From Heligmosomoides polygyrus polygyrus (lineage: Eukaryota; Nematoda; Chromadorea; Rhabditida; Heligmosomidae), in the NCBI GenBank assembly GCA_947396885.1, contig OX377202.1, forward strand, positions 83,308,408 through 83,372,407: DNA of 64,000 bases, read 5' to 3'. A program made the translations under genes and the position numbers. The notes below the pieces were generated by a model, which worked only from the letters and a program-made list of their open reading frames with translations, was not told where the DNA came from and did not search any database. Positions 1-11,580 of this stretch are shown in pieces (position 1 is the first letter of the stretch; every line of letters starts with the position of its first letter).

Positions 1-247
1 TACGACAGAGGTTCGATGTCGCACCGATAGCCGAGAAGCTGCGCAAAGCTCGTCTTCGATTGTTCTTCGCGCTAATGACGACACCGTCCGCGAGATAGGC
101 CTGAACCTTGAGGTCCCTGGAAAGCGGCCCGGTTACGCCTGAGACAACGATGGCTGGTGTGCACCCTGATCAAGCATTTGATCGGGAGAATTGGCGTCAC
201 CACACCAGAAGAGCGGACCCCGCCACCAAGCGGGATAGGCGCTAATG
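1..247 (+). mobile_element. RTE-like LINE, 3' end fragment
   Basis: Cut by the left edge. It reads as the C-terminal tail of a LINE reverse transcriptase: RFDVAPIAEKL, then, after frame breaks, HPDQAFDRENW and RRADPATKRD. The same tail, in the same order, closes the longer LINE copies near 5.1 kb and 26.7 kb. Several stops and shifts make it inactive. A short ATGATGATG run follows the last codon and may be the element's simple-repeat tail. Confidence 0.7.
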
Positions 248-459
248 AAAATGATGATGATTTATTGGAATTTGCCTTTTGCTCCTAAATGAAGCGTCTG
301 GATTCAGAAAACGTAGCGCTATATTAATGTACCTATCGGACTTTGCTGGGTTTTGCTAATTTTTACTCTTTTTACACGAAAACCCAGTGAATCTTTGTGG
401 GGAGATTTGCTTGGAAAGTCCTATAAGATGAAAAATCACTAATCGCAACCAACTGAGCA

Positions 460-595
460 GCGCAGGCCCGATACGTTACACACGGACATGAATGTAACTA
501 GCGTCCGCCCTGGTCAAGCGCAAGATAGGGAACGGTAGCGTCATGACACAAGAAGAGCGGACCCCTCGACGAAACGGGGCAAACGCTGCTGTGAT
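460..595 (+). mobile_element. RTE-like LINE, extreme 3' end only
   Basis: About 135 bp matching the last part of the LINE at 3.6-5.2 kb: the TACGTTACACA.GGACATGAA block, then the segment ending in ACGAAACGGGGCAAACGCTG. The rest of the element is absent, as expected for a heavily 5'-truncated LINE insertion. It lies only about 210 bp after another copy of the same tail. Confidence 0.7.
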
Positions 596-2100
596 GGGAC
601 CCCAGTACAAGGCTATGCATGCCTACTTGCAAAAGTTCTGTGAAAGAAATATAATAAAAAATGATTTCCTGAACCGGAGGTCCTTGGAAGTCGCTTTTAG
701 ATATGTCCGAACCCACCTAGAGTTCGGGTTCCATTCAGTTCCATGATTTGCGCTCTATTATTATCCGAGACTTTGAAATAATCGTTTAGACTATGCTGAG
801 AAATTTTAGGCTAGGCTGAGAATCCGCCGCTCCGAATGGGGCGAAATCAAAGTAAAACCTCGGATAAGTTCTTGGAACGAATTCCTTGACTTCCTTGGCA
901 GTTTTGGTTCTGGATGTTCCTTTGATAAGTCGAGTGCTGTGTTCGGCCAGCTGGAAGGAACCTCTCGAGAGATATGGTGGCCAAGAAACCTTAAGCTTGG
1001 TTGCAATATGTCCGTTAACTTCTTACCTGCAGCTTTATTAACTACAATTTTAAACTAATTGTTAAACTTTGTTGAAGACTACAGGTGGGACTCATAATTC
1101 TTAGTAAAGATGGGTGTGATATCTTTCAGATATTCCAAACAGCTAGGTTGAGTTCGGCTAGAATCTTAGTATAGTGCGAAAGGAATAGGAGCCAGCATTC
1201 CGCAGCGAAGGGCAGGTCGACGAACTGGTAAACTCTTCTCTGGATGGTGCAGTAGTGCTTAGTCTGAGTCTACGGGAAGGGTAGCAGTTGCATGCAGCCC
1301 TATGCTAAACCAATAAGAAGTGTAAAATTGTTTACCTTCTCTAACCTTCTCTGAAGATCTCCAACTCGCGGAAGAGACTGTTGGTGGTAGACTGGATAAT
1401 GTTTTCTTAAGTATCCTAATGTCTAGACAAACTCACAAGATTGTACTAAGAATATCTTAACGAGGACAATATTGTATGGATGTCGCTTTCTACGATTCCT
1501 CCTGCTTGAAGTAGGTTGTTCATGTGACCGTCCAATTCTTTCCTCAAGCAGATAGGTACATTGGTAGAGCAAGTTTTAGTTGTCTTCGTTTAGGTTTATT
1601 TAAGGTCCGATTCGTACGAGCAAAAGAAGAATTGTGATCCTTAAACCCTTAAGAAGCTTGTTTGTTTTGTTCTTCAGTTCTATACCAGCGAAATTGCACT
1701 TGGCGGTTCTTCGGTTAGCACGATTCTCGTCACAGACCACAGCCACACAATGTTCACACAACGAGTTTATCCGCAATAGCCTTAAACTTGGGTAATTTAT
1801 CCCATAATAACACAAAACAAATAGTCAAGAACTGAGAAACACCACAGAAGCAGCGAACACATCACGTATCCAGAGGGTTAACAAAACCAGTGTAAGGATC
1901 TATGTTGGTGTTGAACAAACATGTCAGAATTCCGAGGTCTCTCTAATGAGCTCTACCTAGGGCAATGCGGATGACTTCTAAGCAAATAGTTATTAACTCT
2001 ACGGCCTAGGATGAGATGTGAGCGCAAGGTGTTAAGCGCAGGACGGAGCGAAGCGCAAACCCCATGACCGAGAAGAAGAGGACTATGAGCTCGAGAATGC
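596..2100. other. No recognised gene or repeat
   Basis: Only short, unconvincing frames. A minus-strand 22-mer at about 1782-1803 matches the nematode spliced leader SL1 at 19 of 22 positions, but no convincing reading frame follows it. Confidence 0.5.
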
Positions 2101-2128
2101 TAGCGCAGCTTTTATACTGGTATCAGCG

Positions 2129-3510
2129 CTACAAGATGAGAAGATAGATAACTGCGCGGAGCATTACCGAGCTGTGACGATTGTAAAGTGCTGGATTTCC
2201 TTCTGCGATAGCGATGATCCGCGATACACCCCGCGCATTTATAAACTCCGGGTGGCGGAAGGGGCGTATATCGCGCTCCAAGTTACGAAGCCTTTTCAAG
2301 CAGTCCTCACGTCCAGCCCGTGCATTCCTAAGGCGCCTTTCAATTTCCACATAATGCTCGGGCAGGTGACAGATAGCAAAGTGGTGTCCTTGGTCCCTGC
2401 AGTGTCGCCATCGCGGGCCGAATTTCCTGCAGTTCCCTTCTTGCAGAAAGAAAATCTCCAAGCAGAGGTCGCATCTTTGACTGCCTGCTAGAATCTGCCT
2501 CTTCTGCGTGACGAACTTCGGAGCAGGAGTCCGAGTAGTGTTCCACGGTCCGTTAGCAAAACGCACACCTCATAAACCGTCCGTCGGTCTTGTTGATTGC
2601 ACCAAGCTCCAATCTTCTTGCAGCACAAGTCGGTTGCCTCGCTAAGTATTCTATCATGTCCTCAGTTTTGCAGAGGCTGATGAGCGTGATGGATTTCTCT
2701 TTCCAACCTGTACAGCGCGGCGTCGTCATCGTTCTCGTCCTTGTCGGGTGCGGGTAACTCTCCAGGTCAGTGCCAGAATTTCAACCAAGTTTGTCAACGT
2801 CATCTTCCTGCTGAGGGTTATGCCCCCATGAACTCCTCCTTCACTCGAATGACTTCCTCTTCTCTTGGTGCATCCTGCAAAGGAATGCAATCCCCATCGT
2901 GAATGTGCTGAACCTGTTCGCCTGCTGGAGCGGGAGCGTTGGTCTGTGGTTCGGGGGTCTTTGAATTTGGTAGAGCTTGTTTGAAACGTCTTCTGCGAAT
3001 TGCAGCAGCTCATTATGTGGCACATGTCGTTCTGGAAATCGACGTCTTGTTGGAGCAGAAGCACATCGCTTAGCTGGTGAAGCGTGGAGTGGATATCATC
3101 TACATAGTTCTTGAAGCTGATCCGTCATTATCCTTTCGATTGTCTCGAGGTCCATTAAAAGCGGCTTGTTACTTTCCAGTTCAAGTCGCTCGCTCATGAA
3201 GCTTTTCCAACCCTCGCTGAGAATCCGGATAAGCGCAATAGAGATGGTAGGGACAGTAGATCTTCGTGAATGCTCCCGTCGCCGCGATGGAATCGCGGCG
3301 ATAGGTTTTGCAGAGCGACGCGACGGCGCGCATGATAGGGCGAAACGAGGAAACGCAGTATTCCGTACCAAACGCAATGATGCACCAGCGAGTCAGTGTT
3401 CCCGATGACTTATGCTGTTTCGCCAGATATTTTTCGTTTTTCGTTCCCATTACTTCCTTCTCTAATAATACACCATGTGATGTGACATGGGTCTTCGTAG
3501 GCCGGCCTGT
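2129..3510 (-). pseudogene. Decayed gag-like region, possible LTR retrotransposon
   Basis: Minus-strand frames, 145 codons at 2129-2566 and shorter overlapping ones up to 3513, look like fragments of one broken reading frame. The 2129-2566 part has a zinc-knuckle-like spacing: CDLC, then HCRDQGHHFAIC, followed by a charged helical stretch rich in Arg and Glu. Upstream parts (ELLQFAEDVSNKLYQIQ, SERLELESNKPLL) are helical and charged, as in a capsid region. No LTRs, protease or polymerase were seen. An ordinary decayed host gene is the alternative. Confidence 0.33.
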
Positions 3511-3559
3511 CACAAGGACCTGTCGCCTGCATTCGAGTGTCCGTGCTTAGCTTAGCTCA

Positions 3560-5175
3560 CAAAGCGAGCAGTTTCCAGTGGCACCACGAGGAGGAACGGA
3601 CATCGCCAGCAAAGGCGCTGAAGCGATGGCGTAATTACTTTGAGGAACTTTCCACTATGGAGTTTCCTCACCCGGGCATCGTTTCTGTGGGTTCTGTTCA
3701 CGGTCCCGTTCACAAGATCATCGTGGAGGAAACAAAAGCGACTCTGGAGAAGAAGCCCTGCAAGACGACAGGGCCGGATGATCTTGCATTCGATGTTTGG
3801 AATTCGAAGCTCTAGTATCCTGCTCAGTGGATGGCTGAGTTCTTCAACCAAGTAGTAAAGGAGAAGAAAATACTTGAGTGTTGCCACAACAGTATGACGA
3901 TTCCGATTTGGAAGAAGAAGAGCAGTCCCGCATACTGCTCTAATTACCGATCGATTCGCTTGCCTTCGCACAGCATGAAGAATCCTTGATGTACGAATTC
4001 GTGAAATTGTCAAGCTATTGCAACTGACAACTATTGGCTTTGTGTCTGGTTGTGGGACCATTGATGCTATACACGCCGCCCGCCTCCTGGTGGAGAAGCA
4101 TCGCGAGAAGCAGAAGCCGGTGCACGTAGCCTTTCTCGACTTGGAGAAGACCTTCGACCGCATACCGCATGAGGTTATATGGTACGCCTTGCGACAACAC
4201 AACGTACCTGAGGAACTCATAGTGTGGGTGCGGATACTCTACTCTTGCCCAAAGAGTAGAGTGCAAGCTGCAGTTGGAACCTCAATGGAGTTTCCCATGT
4301 CTGTTGGAGTGCACCAGGGTTCTGCGCTTTCTCCACTCCTCATTGTTGTCGTCATGGATGCCATTACGCGAGATCTTCAGCAGCCTGTTCCATGGACGCT
4401 GCTTTATGCTAACGACGTGATGCTCGCTTGCGATGATAAAGGTGATCTCGTGCGGCAGGTGCAAGATTGGTGCGACCGCCTGGCGATGTTCGGACTCAAA
4501 TTGAACGTCAAGAAGACCGAGTACCTAACGACTGACGTGGACGAGTACAGCTCCATTAAGATTAACGGCACTGAGCTTGCATGCACTTTTAAATACCTAG
4601 GATCAGCAATAGCGTCTGACGGCGGTTTGATGGTTGAAGTGAACTCACGCGTGAGTGCAGCTTGGTCTAAGTGGGGTTCGCTGACTGGCGTGCTCTGCGA
4701 TAGGAAGATACCAGAGCATTTGAAGTCGAAGATCTACAGAGCAGTCGTCCGACCGGTACCGGTATACGGCGCTGAGTGTTGGCCTGCCACTACGGAAGTT
4801 GGAACGCGCCCCAGCGTCATGGATACGAAGATGCTGCGCTGGAACGCTGGAGTCACCCGCACGGACCGCATCCGAAATGATGCTATACGGCAGTTCCGAG
4901 TCGCGCCGACAGCGGACAAGATGCAGGCTCGCTTGCGGCCACGTTCTGCGTGATCAAGAAGACAGCGTCCGCAAGATAGGCCTTGAGTTGGAAGTGTCAG
5001 GAAAGCGGCCTAGAGGACGCCCGAAGCAGCGGTGGTCCGATACGTTACACATGGACATGAAAGTAACTGGCGTCCATCCTGATGAAGCGCAGGATCGAGA
5101 AAGGTGGTGTCACGCCACCAGAAGATCGGATCCCGCTATGAAGCGGGACAAACGCTGAAGAAGAAGAAGAACGAT
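3560..5175 (+). mobile_element. RTE-like LINE with broken reverse transcriptase
   Basis: The endonuclease is missing; the copy starts just before the RT domain. Three frame segments are visible. 3576-3815 has the linker GPDDLAFDVW. 3833-3990 has IPIWKKKSSPAYCSNYR. 4018-4953 has the RT core: HVAFLDLEKTFDRIPHE, GVHQGSALSPLL and the active-site box WTLLYANDVML. The last should be YADD; codon 4411-4413 is AAC, so the first catalytic Asp is Asn. A further shift near 4930 leads into the C-terminal GRPKQRW...MDMKVTGVHPDEAQDRERW tail ending at 5158. A GAA-rich tail follows. Several frameshifts and the lost catalytic residue make it dead. Confidence 0.88.
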
Positions 5176-5224
5176 TGTTTCCTTCTCTGTTTAAATCCGT
5201 TTTAGAGCTGAATGTAGTATAGGA

Positions 5225-5600
5225 TGCTCGGGCAATTCCACTCAAAAATACTCACTACAAAATTTCCTCCTGGATTTGTGCTAGGAGGAAGGTGCCCTAT
5301 GCTACTCCTACAAATATGAACGAGAACAACGTCAAAATATCACGTACTGGAAGGAATCAATCAGAAAACGGGCACCACCCTAGTACGAATCCATGGCAAT
5401 TCCACTTAAAAAATACCACAAGCATTCTTCCTGGATTCGCACTAGAAGGACGGTGCCCTAAGCTACTCCTACGAATATAGACGAGAACAATGTCAAAATG
5501 CACCCACCTCCTAGTACGAATCCATGGCAATTCCACTCAAAAAAAAACCAAAAACATTCCCCTGGATTTGTACTAGGAGGACGGTACAAAACTTACGAAT
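5225..5600. repeat. Tandem and inverted repeat block
   Basis: The motif GGCAATTCCACT.AAAAA begins near 5229, 5394 and 5526, so the period is uneven (about 165, then 132 bp). Each unit also carries CCTGGATTTGTACTAGGAGG and its inverted partner CCTAGTACGAATCCATGG, so hairpins form within and between units. No coding signal. It may be the remains of a small inverted-repeat element. Confidence 0.7.
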
Positions 5601-7200
5601 CTGCACAAAACTTCAAAAACTGTGAATTAGACGGTGAAGAAAAAAGGCATGGTGATGTGTCCTGAGTGCTCGCGGCATCGCCCATCGCTCTGAAAGAGGG
5701 TCGCCATTATTCGGCACCGGGGGCAGCCGCGTCGCGTCGTCACTGCCGACTTCTGCACCTGAGCGCCGCATTGGATTCTGTCGCTTATTCCTGCAGACAT
5801 AGTAGATTTAGCCACCATGTCCTAGCACTACTATTCCGGTATTCTTCACTTCCAACGACCTCTCGTGCTGAATTCTATTGCTCAGACTGCTATTTTAATA
5901 CTCTGCACTGAGCCTGCTTGTCCTGGAAGTAATTAAGGTGTGTCAGTTTCAGTCTAACTTTTCTCCCCTGAAATCCATAACTCCTTTTTCGAGTGTTCTG
6001 CGGTTGTCATCCTTAACCCTTGTGTATGAAGACAGTGGAACCTTTCGGAAAAGTGAATAATTGATTTTGAACCCCGATATTCTCTATTTCCCTTCATCCA
6101 CTCATACCATTTTCGCTCAATACACATCTTACCATCCTACAAGCTGTACTGGACCGTCATTCTCTGACATACATCATCCATTCAGCAGGAAAAAGCAAGT
6201 AATAATACACTTTCGAAGCCGACTACTGGACATGAGTAATGGAATTTCACAATCCATGTATCGATGAGTGAACTTCACCAATCTGACAAGTCACTCGACT
6301 AGAACTGCCGTTCCCGCAACTGTCCTGTCCTGAGTGCGGCAAGGTTCTTCTAAAAAAATCTCTACGCTCACCTCAAGTCTGTTCATCTTCTTAGTCCAGC
6401 AGAGGGTTCACGCGTGAAAGATGACATTAGCCGAGAGGCCATTGTGGCCACAGTTGAGTACCCCTTGTGTAAGATCATTTCATCTCTTACGAGAGTTTGG
6501 CCATTCATTGTCAAAAGGAGCACTCTCATGATGGTGCGAGTAGCCGATCTCAGGACTATACATCTCTTACTCAGAAATTCGATAGTGAGCAGGAGCATGA
6601 GGTCAGTTTCTTTCCGCTAGCTCGAAGTTCATGTTCAACCACATACTTCCAGAGGTGGCTCGAAAGGAAATGTAGAAGAACTTGCAGTTCCTTTCGAGCG
6701 TTAGGAACTGTTGCATCATTAACGGCAGTGAGGTGATGGTACCTGTTCTCAAAGGGACCGTTCACACAATTTAATTTTAAGAATGTTCGCTCACCATCTT
6801 GATTGCCCAGATTCTCTTCTTCAGTTTTCCAAAGATCAAGGACGACCGTTGGGGTAATGCGGCGCTTAAGCATGACAGAGACACGAGGTCCAAATAGCTG
6901 CAGAGCATGAGGATAATTTTAGTGTTTAGACGTTCCATTGCGCTGTCCAGTGTGCCTGAAACTTGAGTGAATTTCCAGTTCTTCGTGAGATTTTCTCCGT
7001 TTTAACAATAGACGTCCATAGTAGAAGAGAACAACGATGAAGATGGAATACGGTTTCTTGAGCTGCCAAAGGTCTCCTGCTGCAAAGGTTTTCTGATGGG
7101 CGGGCATTCGGCGTCTGAAAGGGTTAAGAAATCATTGCAAACAGCCTTTATTGTCTCTTGCGTATAGCCAAGCCTTGAGGTCTTGGCATTGCCAACCTCT
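5601..7200. other. No confident gene
   Basis: A 100-codon minus-strand frame at 6571-6873 (NARKELQVLLHFLSSHLWKY) and an overlapping one at 6383-6598 have protein-like composition, but no clean splice signals or family could be assigned. The rest is non-repetitive with no visible features. Confidence 0.4.
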
Positions 7201-7229
7201 GAACAATTTTCGTGTTTAAAATTTCTGAC

Positions 7230-7560
7230 TCAGTTACTATCACTCCTACAACGCTGGAATGGCTCAAGAAGCAGTACTCGTCGCAAGGAGTAACACTCGA
7301 CGACACCTTCCACACCACCCGATACAATGTCAAGCTGGCGACCTTGATGGTAGCATACAAGAGGGACCGCCGTTTACCGGCAGGTAAAACGACATTAGTT
7401 TAGATACCATACACTGATGATATATATGGTGATACGAGTATAACTTTAAAAAATGTTTTTAGTTGTTCTTTTGAGCGGAACAATGGCCGTGACAATGAGA
7501 AGCTATTCTTGGAAATGCACAAACTGGTGCCAGAATTCTCAAGACACTGGTAACGGATGA
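7230..7560 (+). CDS. Candidate host exons, unknown protein
   Basis: A 150-bp open stretch follows a possible acceptor (TCTGACTCAG) and reads VTITPTTLEWLKKQY through VAYKRDRRLPAG. It is followed by a donor-like GTAAAAC. About 75 bp on, a second stretch reads NNGRDNEKLFLEMHKLVPEF and ends in a stop after SRHW. The composition looks coding, but the reading phases do not join cleanly with the obvious donor, so the exon pairing is not secure. No family recognised. Confidence 0.3.
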
Positions 7561-8160
7561 AACGCCGTGCTTCAACATCGGTTTCTGTCCCGTATCTGCT
7601 GACGTCCCTACCAGGTTACATTACTGCCGTTTCCATAATTGGCAGACTTGGGAGCGCAAAACGAAGAAGCTTGTAGTTAGTTAGGTTCTTTTCAATACTT
7701 TTAGTACTGATCCCAAGACAAAAGATTAGTCGCAAAACCCCCTTTTATCAAAAGGTACTTGGTCAACGAACAAGATTTATTGCAACAAACAAACAGAGAA
7801 CAGGAACACAAAAAATGGGAACGATGACGATTTGGAAACATATGAGTGGCGGCAAAACTGGGTACTGGTGCTACCGGTCGGAGTGGGATCGTAATGGACG
7901 GAGCCCGAGCAGACGATGCGGCTTGACACAGACGTCCTCCTGCTAGCGTCGAATGCGAGATTTAGACGTGGCGTACAGGTAGTGTTTGACCGGCGACGGT
8001 GGACAGTACTGCTGACGGATGACCCAGCTGTGTGGTGGTCCCAGCCCAGAACGAGGAGACGGCGCAATGAGAAAACGGCGACGGGTTAGCGGGACACGGA
8101 CCTAAACTGAACAAGCACCTAGCTGCACTAGCGCAGTCACAGGAAGGTGACTGACAGCGA
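7561..8160. other. No recognised feature
   Basis: Long minus-strand frames here come from the GC-rich repeat to the right and carry no recognisable protein motif. Confidence 0.4.
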
Positions 8161-8600
8161 TGAGCACCACGCCCGGCAACGACCTCGGGCGTGGTGGCAA
8201 GAGCAGCCGGAATTTCCCCCTCCCCAAAAAAACACAAGGGGCAGCGACGTCCGCTAGGAGAGGAGCGAGTGGGGCCCACCGCGTCCGGCAACGGCCTCGG
8301 ACGCGGTGGCAGCAGCGCAGGGATCTCTCCCCCCCCCCCAACCACGACCGACGGAACTACGGCCGAGAAGACAAGCGGGCCAAGCAGAAGACATGGACGG
8401 CGACCGGGAAGAGCGAGCAGCCCGGTGACGGCAGCAGACACGAATGAAGATCTCTCTGGAACCTTCTCGACTTTCCCGCGCGCCGCGGCACCCGCTATCT
8501 GCGATTGCGGACAGCGCGCCGCGTCGACGCGCAACCCGTGCTGCCTACAGCGGAGTCCTAACACTAACGCTTTGCCTCTCTTCCTAACTAGGTGAAAGGC
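8161..8600. repeat. GC-rich duplicated stem-loop block
   Basis: Two related units lie 112 bp apart. Each begins with a 9-bp stem: CCACGCCCG/CGGGCGTGG at 8167-8194 and CCGCGTCCG/CGGACGCGG at 8279-8306, with the same GCAACG-type loop. Each is followed by GTGGCA and a C-rich run. The stems differ at two base pairs and both differences keep pairing. Open frames of more than 200 codons across this block are low-complexity Arg/Ala/Pro/Gly and are best explained by base composition. Confidence 0.6.
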
Positions 8601-8918
8601 TTGGTCTTCTTTGTTCGTTTGTGCATATACTCCTGTAAATTCAAGAACAGTGACAAATTTAGACACCAGGCCGTTCAAGTGTCAATCGCGCACTGGAGCT
8701 ATTACTCAGAGAACGCCAAATAAATGTGTTTGAAAGGAAATTCGCTGAGATTCTGGTATTCCTGAACGAGAAGGGTCAAACTGCAATGTGCTACTTCCTG
8801 AAAAGAAACTACCTTGGCAGGGCTCTTCACAGTTATTCCAGTATTTTGCTAGAAACATTTTCACAACCGCTCAGGACGAACTCCGGCATGAGCCTCGTTT
8901 TCTAATTGTGATGTTATT

Positions 8919-9422
8919 GTGGACAGAACAATGATAAGCGAGAGATTCCATCTGCGAACCAATGACGAGTTCCTCCACTGCAACGGAAACTCGCGCTTGG
9001 ATGGGTTTGCTGATCTGTTGATAAAATGCGTCGAAGACCTGTTCGATTCAATTGAAATTAAGGTAAAAGATTTCCTTTCAAGTACGAAATTGAACACTTT
9101 AATTTCAAAGTGTTACACAACACACTTTACTAAATCCAGGAGGGTCGTCGAATGGTTTTCTGTTCATTTCAAATGCAGGAAACGCACAAATGCCATCTAT
9201 TGGCCTGGGGATATTTATAAAGATAAGGATGGCATGATAAAGGAAGCTGACGAAGGCATTTGGACTGCTCTGAACAAAGACCGCACGAAGACATACGAAG
9301 TCATCAAGGACGGCTCTTGCTACTGCCACCGAATAGTAGGCATTAACGCATCCCTAAAACATGCAGAACTATACGTTATTGTAATGGTTGTAAGGAATGT
9401 AAGATATAATAGTGTAGATTAA
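8919..9422 (+). CDS. Candidate host gene, unknown protein
   Basis: An uninterrupted 167-codon frame. The first 48 codons (SRLDGFADLLIKCVEDLFDS) are helix-like and end at a donor-like AAG|GTAAAAG at 9062-9063. The last part, from about 9180, reads NAIYWPGDIYKDKDGMIKEA and KTYEVIKDGSCYCHRIVGI, also coding-like. In between are acceptor candidates at 9138-9139 (AAATCCAG) and 9176-9177 (CAAATGCAG), but neither keeps the downstream frame from an AAG-phase donor. So this is either one intronless frame or two exons whose junction I cannot fix. No known domain recognised. Confidence 0.35.
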   Translation: MDRTMISERFHLRTNDEFLHCNGNSRLDGFADLLIKCVEDLFDSIEIKVKDFLSSTKLNTLISKCYTTHFTKSRRVVEWFSVHFKCRKRTNAIYWPGDIYKDKDGMIKEADEGIWTALNKDRTKTYEVIKDGSCYCHRIVGINASLKHAELYVIVMVVRNVRYNSVD

Positions 9423-9559
9423 GGGATAAAGGGATTATCCTAGGTAAGATCTGTTCCGGTATGTACTGTGGTCTTGCCAGCCGACGCAACAGTCGAGATG
9501 TGTATAGCGATATCGTAGGGAACACAACAGCGGCCCAAGGTCAAGCGGTTTAGACATCT

Positions 9560-9790
9560 GCCGATAAACCCCATCTGTTATCGGACCACCCGCGCGAGGC
9601 TGTCTAGGAAAACACCGCCTACGGAACGGAATCTAGGAACGGCAGAGGACACACGATCGTCACCCAGGCCACCCGGCCTGTCCCCTTCTTCCCTGGTCTC
9701 CTTCTCTGCCTTTGGGGCCCATTCTGTGTCTATCTTGTATCCATGTCCTCCTTGTCTCTTAACAGTTAATAAAACATATGCTAATACAAT
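9560..9790 (-). mobile_element. Possible LINE C-terminal fragment
   Basis: Minus-strand reading contains KIDTEWAPKAEKETREEGDR then PGGLGDDRVSSAVPRF, the layout of the C-terminal tail of several nematode LINEs (a W.P motif, a basic stretch, a GRP..RW..D-like motif). It is short and divergent, and the GRP and RW signatures are not intact. Confidence 0.3.
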
Positions 9791-10057
9791 TGTTCTGTCA
9801 TAAATTCGAATTATAGTATAAAAGATTAAGGAAGGGACAAGGCTAATATCCGGCTTCCTCAGGTGCCGCAACACTACAAGTTGGTTCTCCAAACCCTGAG
9901 GGAACCGAAGATATTATATTATTTCCGAATTTAGCAAAACACGCTGTCAGTTGCGGTGTTTGCGCGTATGCATGAGGGTGTATATGTTCAGATAACTGCG
10001 GTGGGATCAGCTGCATCATAGACACGCAGTCATGATGTTCACCTACAAAGCTCGGAT

Positions 10058-10733
10058 GTGCAGAATCTCAAGGAATCTGCCTCGCGACCTTCGGATGACG
10101 CCAACCCCATAGAAGGAAATGAAGCTAGCGTCAACGGTAGCGAATCAAGTGGAATTTCTGTAAATCCTGAGCAGGAGCACCGTGAAGCTGCTATAAACAC
10201 TCAAGCCATCAGAAGTGTTAGCGTTTATGAAAGCAGCATAGATTAATGTTCTTGAAATCTACAACATATTGATGGAGTGCCTTTCCAGATACGCTGTTGT
10301 GGAAGCCGCGGCGACATCACTGGGGAAAACGAATACGGAAGGGGCGAAAATAAAGTTGGAAGAGATCCTCGCCCATTTGCAACTGCTGCTGGAGTTGCTG
10401 AGCCAGTATTTTACTGCGCTAGCACCTCGTCCGGAAATGGCAGAAATTGGAGGAAAACCGCAAATAACCAAAATACCACTGCATCAGGTGTTTTCTCATT
10501 TGGAGGGCATGACACGTCACAGTATGTTTTATGTGACCGATATCGTCACTAAAGGACTCGTGGGATCACATTGCAATGCAGCTTTTTTAATGCAATTGCA
10601 TTCATGGCTTTTACAAAAAGCAGGCAACCATAAGTTCAAGGTGACCCCCCTACCAAGCCACGTTGCAGCCCAATCTCTAATAATCTTTCCTTCACCGAAA
10701 AAAGAAAACGCGGCCAGAGGAAACAGCAAGTGA
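10058..10733 (+). CDS. Candidate coding region, unknown
   Basis: Two adjacent frames. At 10058-10246 is an acidic, Ser/Asn/Glu-rich stretch (NPIEGNEASVNGSESSGISV) ending in a stop. At 10269-10733 is a 154-codon frame with a helical segment LEEILAHLQLLLELLSQYFT and a basic end (PSPKKENAARGNSK). Both have protein-like composition but match no family I know. They could be exons of one gene or a decayed copy. Confidence 0.3.
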
Positions 10734-10854
10734 CCTTCATAGAGAAGTGCAGGAAATAGCAGGTCGCTTTACCAGAGACAAGTGAAGGATGAAGGGCCGC
10801 TGATGTCATTGTTCAGCCGTTACCTTGTTATCCTACTATATATAAAGGAGCAAG

Positions 10855-11012
<158 letters not shown>

Positions 11013-11060
11013 ACACTGTCCGTCCGCCCGTCACACTTTGAATTGGGGCGCGGCAGCCAA

Positions 11061-11186
11061 ACACGTCGACAACCGTGCATGGCGATGCCGCAGAAGTGCC
11101 GAACACGTCGGCAACCGTGCCTGGCGATGCCGCAGACGTGCCGAACACGTCGGCAACCGTGCCTGGCGATGCCGTAGACGTGCCGA
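11061..11186. repeat. 42-bp minisatellite, three units
   Basis: The landmark ACACGTCG begins at 11061, 11103, 11145 and 11187, an exact 42-bp spacing. Each unit carries AACCGTGCCTGGCGATGCCG. Unit length is a multiple of three, so frames stay open across it. Confidence 0.95.
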
Positions 11187-11193
11187 ACACGTC

Positions 11194-11580
11194 GGCGGCA
11201 CGAAACTTCAACCCTGGGGGTAATCGAGGTCGCTGAACACGAATCTGAAGTCGACCAATCGATATCGATCGATATTATCGATTTTTTAAGGATTTTGTTC
11301 AGGCGGCACGAAACTTCAGCCGTGGGGGTAGTCGAGGTCGCTGAACACGAATCTGAAGTCGACCAATCGATATCGATCGATATTATCGATTTTTTAAGGA
11401 TTTTGTTCAGGCGGCACGAAACTTCAGCCGTGGGGGTAGTCGAGGTCGCTGAACACGAATCTGAAGTCGACCAATCGATATCGATCGACATTATCGATTT
11501 TTTGAGGATTTTGTTCAGGCGACACGAAACTTCAGCTCTGGGGGTAATGGAGATCGCTAAACACGAATCTGAAGTTCGTT
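11194..11580. repeat. 108-bp minisatellite, about 3.6 units
   Basis: The landmark GGCGGCACGAAACTTCA starts at 11194, 11302, 11410 and (variant GGCGACACG) 11518, an exact 108-bp spacing. Each full unit holds an AT-rich palindromic core, TCGATATCGATCGAT followed by TTATCGAT. The array abuts the 42-bp array with an 8-bp gap. A 223-codon minus-strand frame crosses both arrays because 42 and 108 are multiples of three. Confidence 0.95.

Noticed and set aside
7230..7383. RFX-type DNA-binding domain
   Set aside because: A few residues (LEWLKK..., GVTL) recall the RFX helix, but the conserved basic end and spacing are missing.
7962..8678. 238-codon minus-strand ORF
   Set aside because: Low-complexity Ala/Arg/Pro/Gly composition from a GC-rich repeat; open frames occur on both strands.
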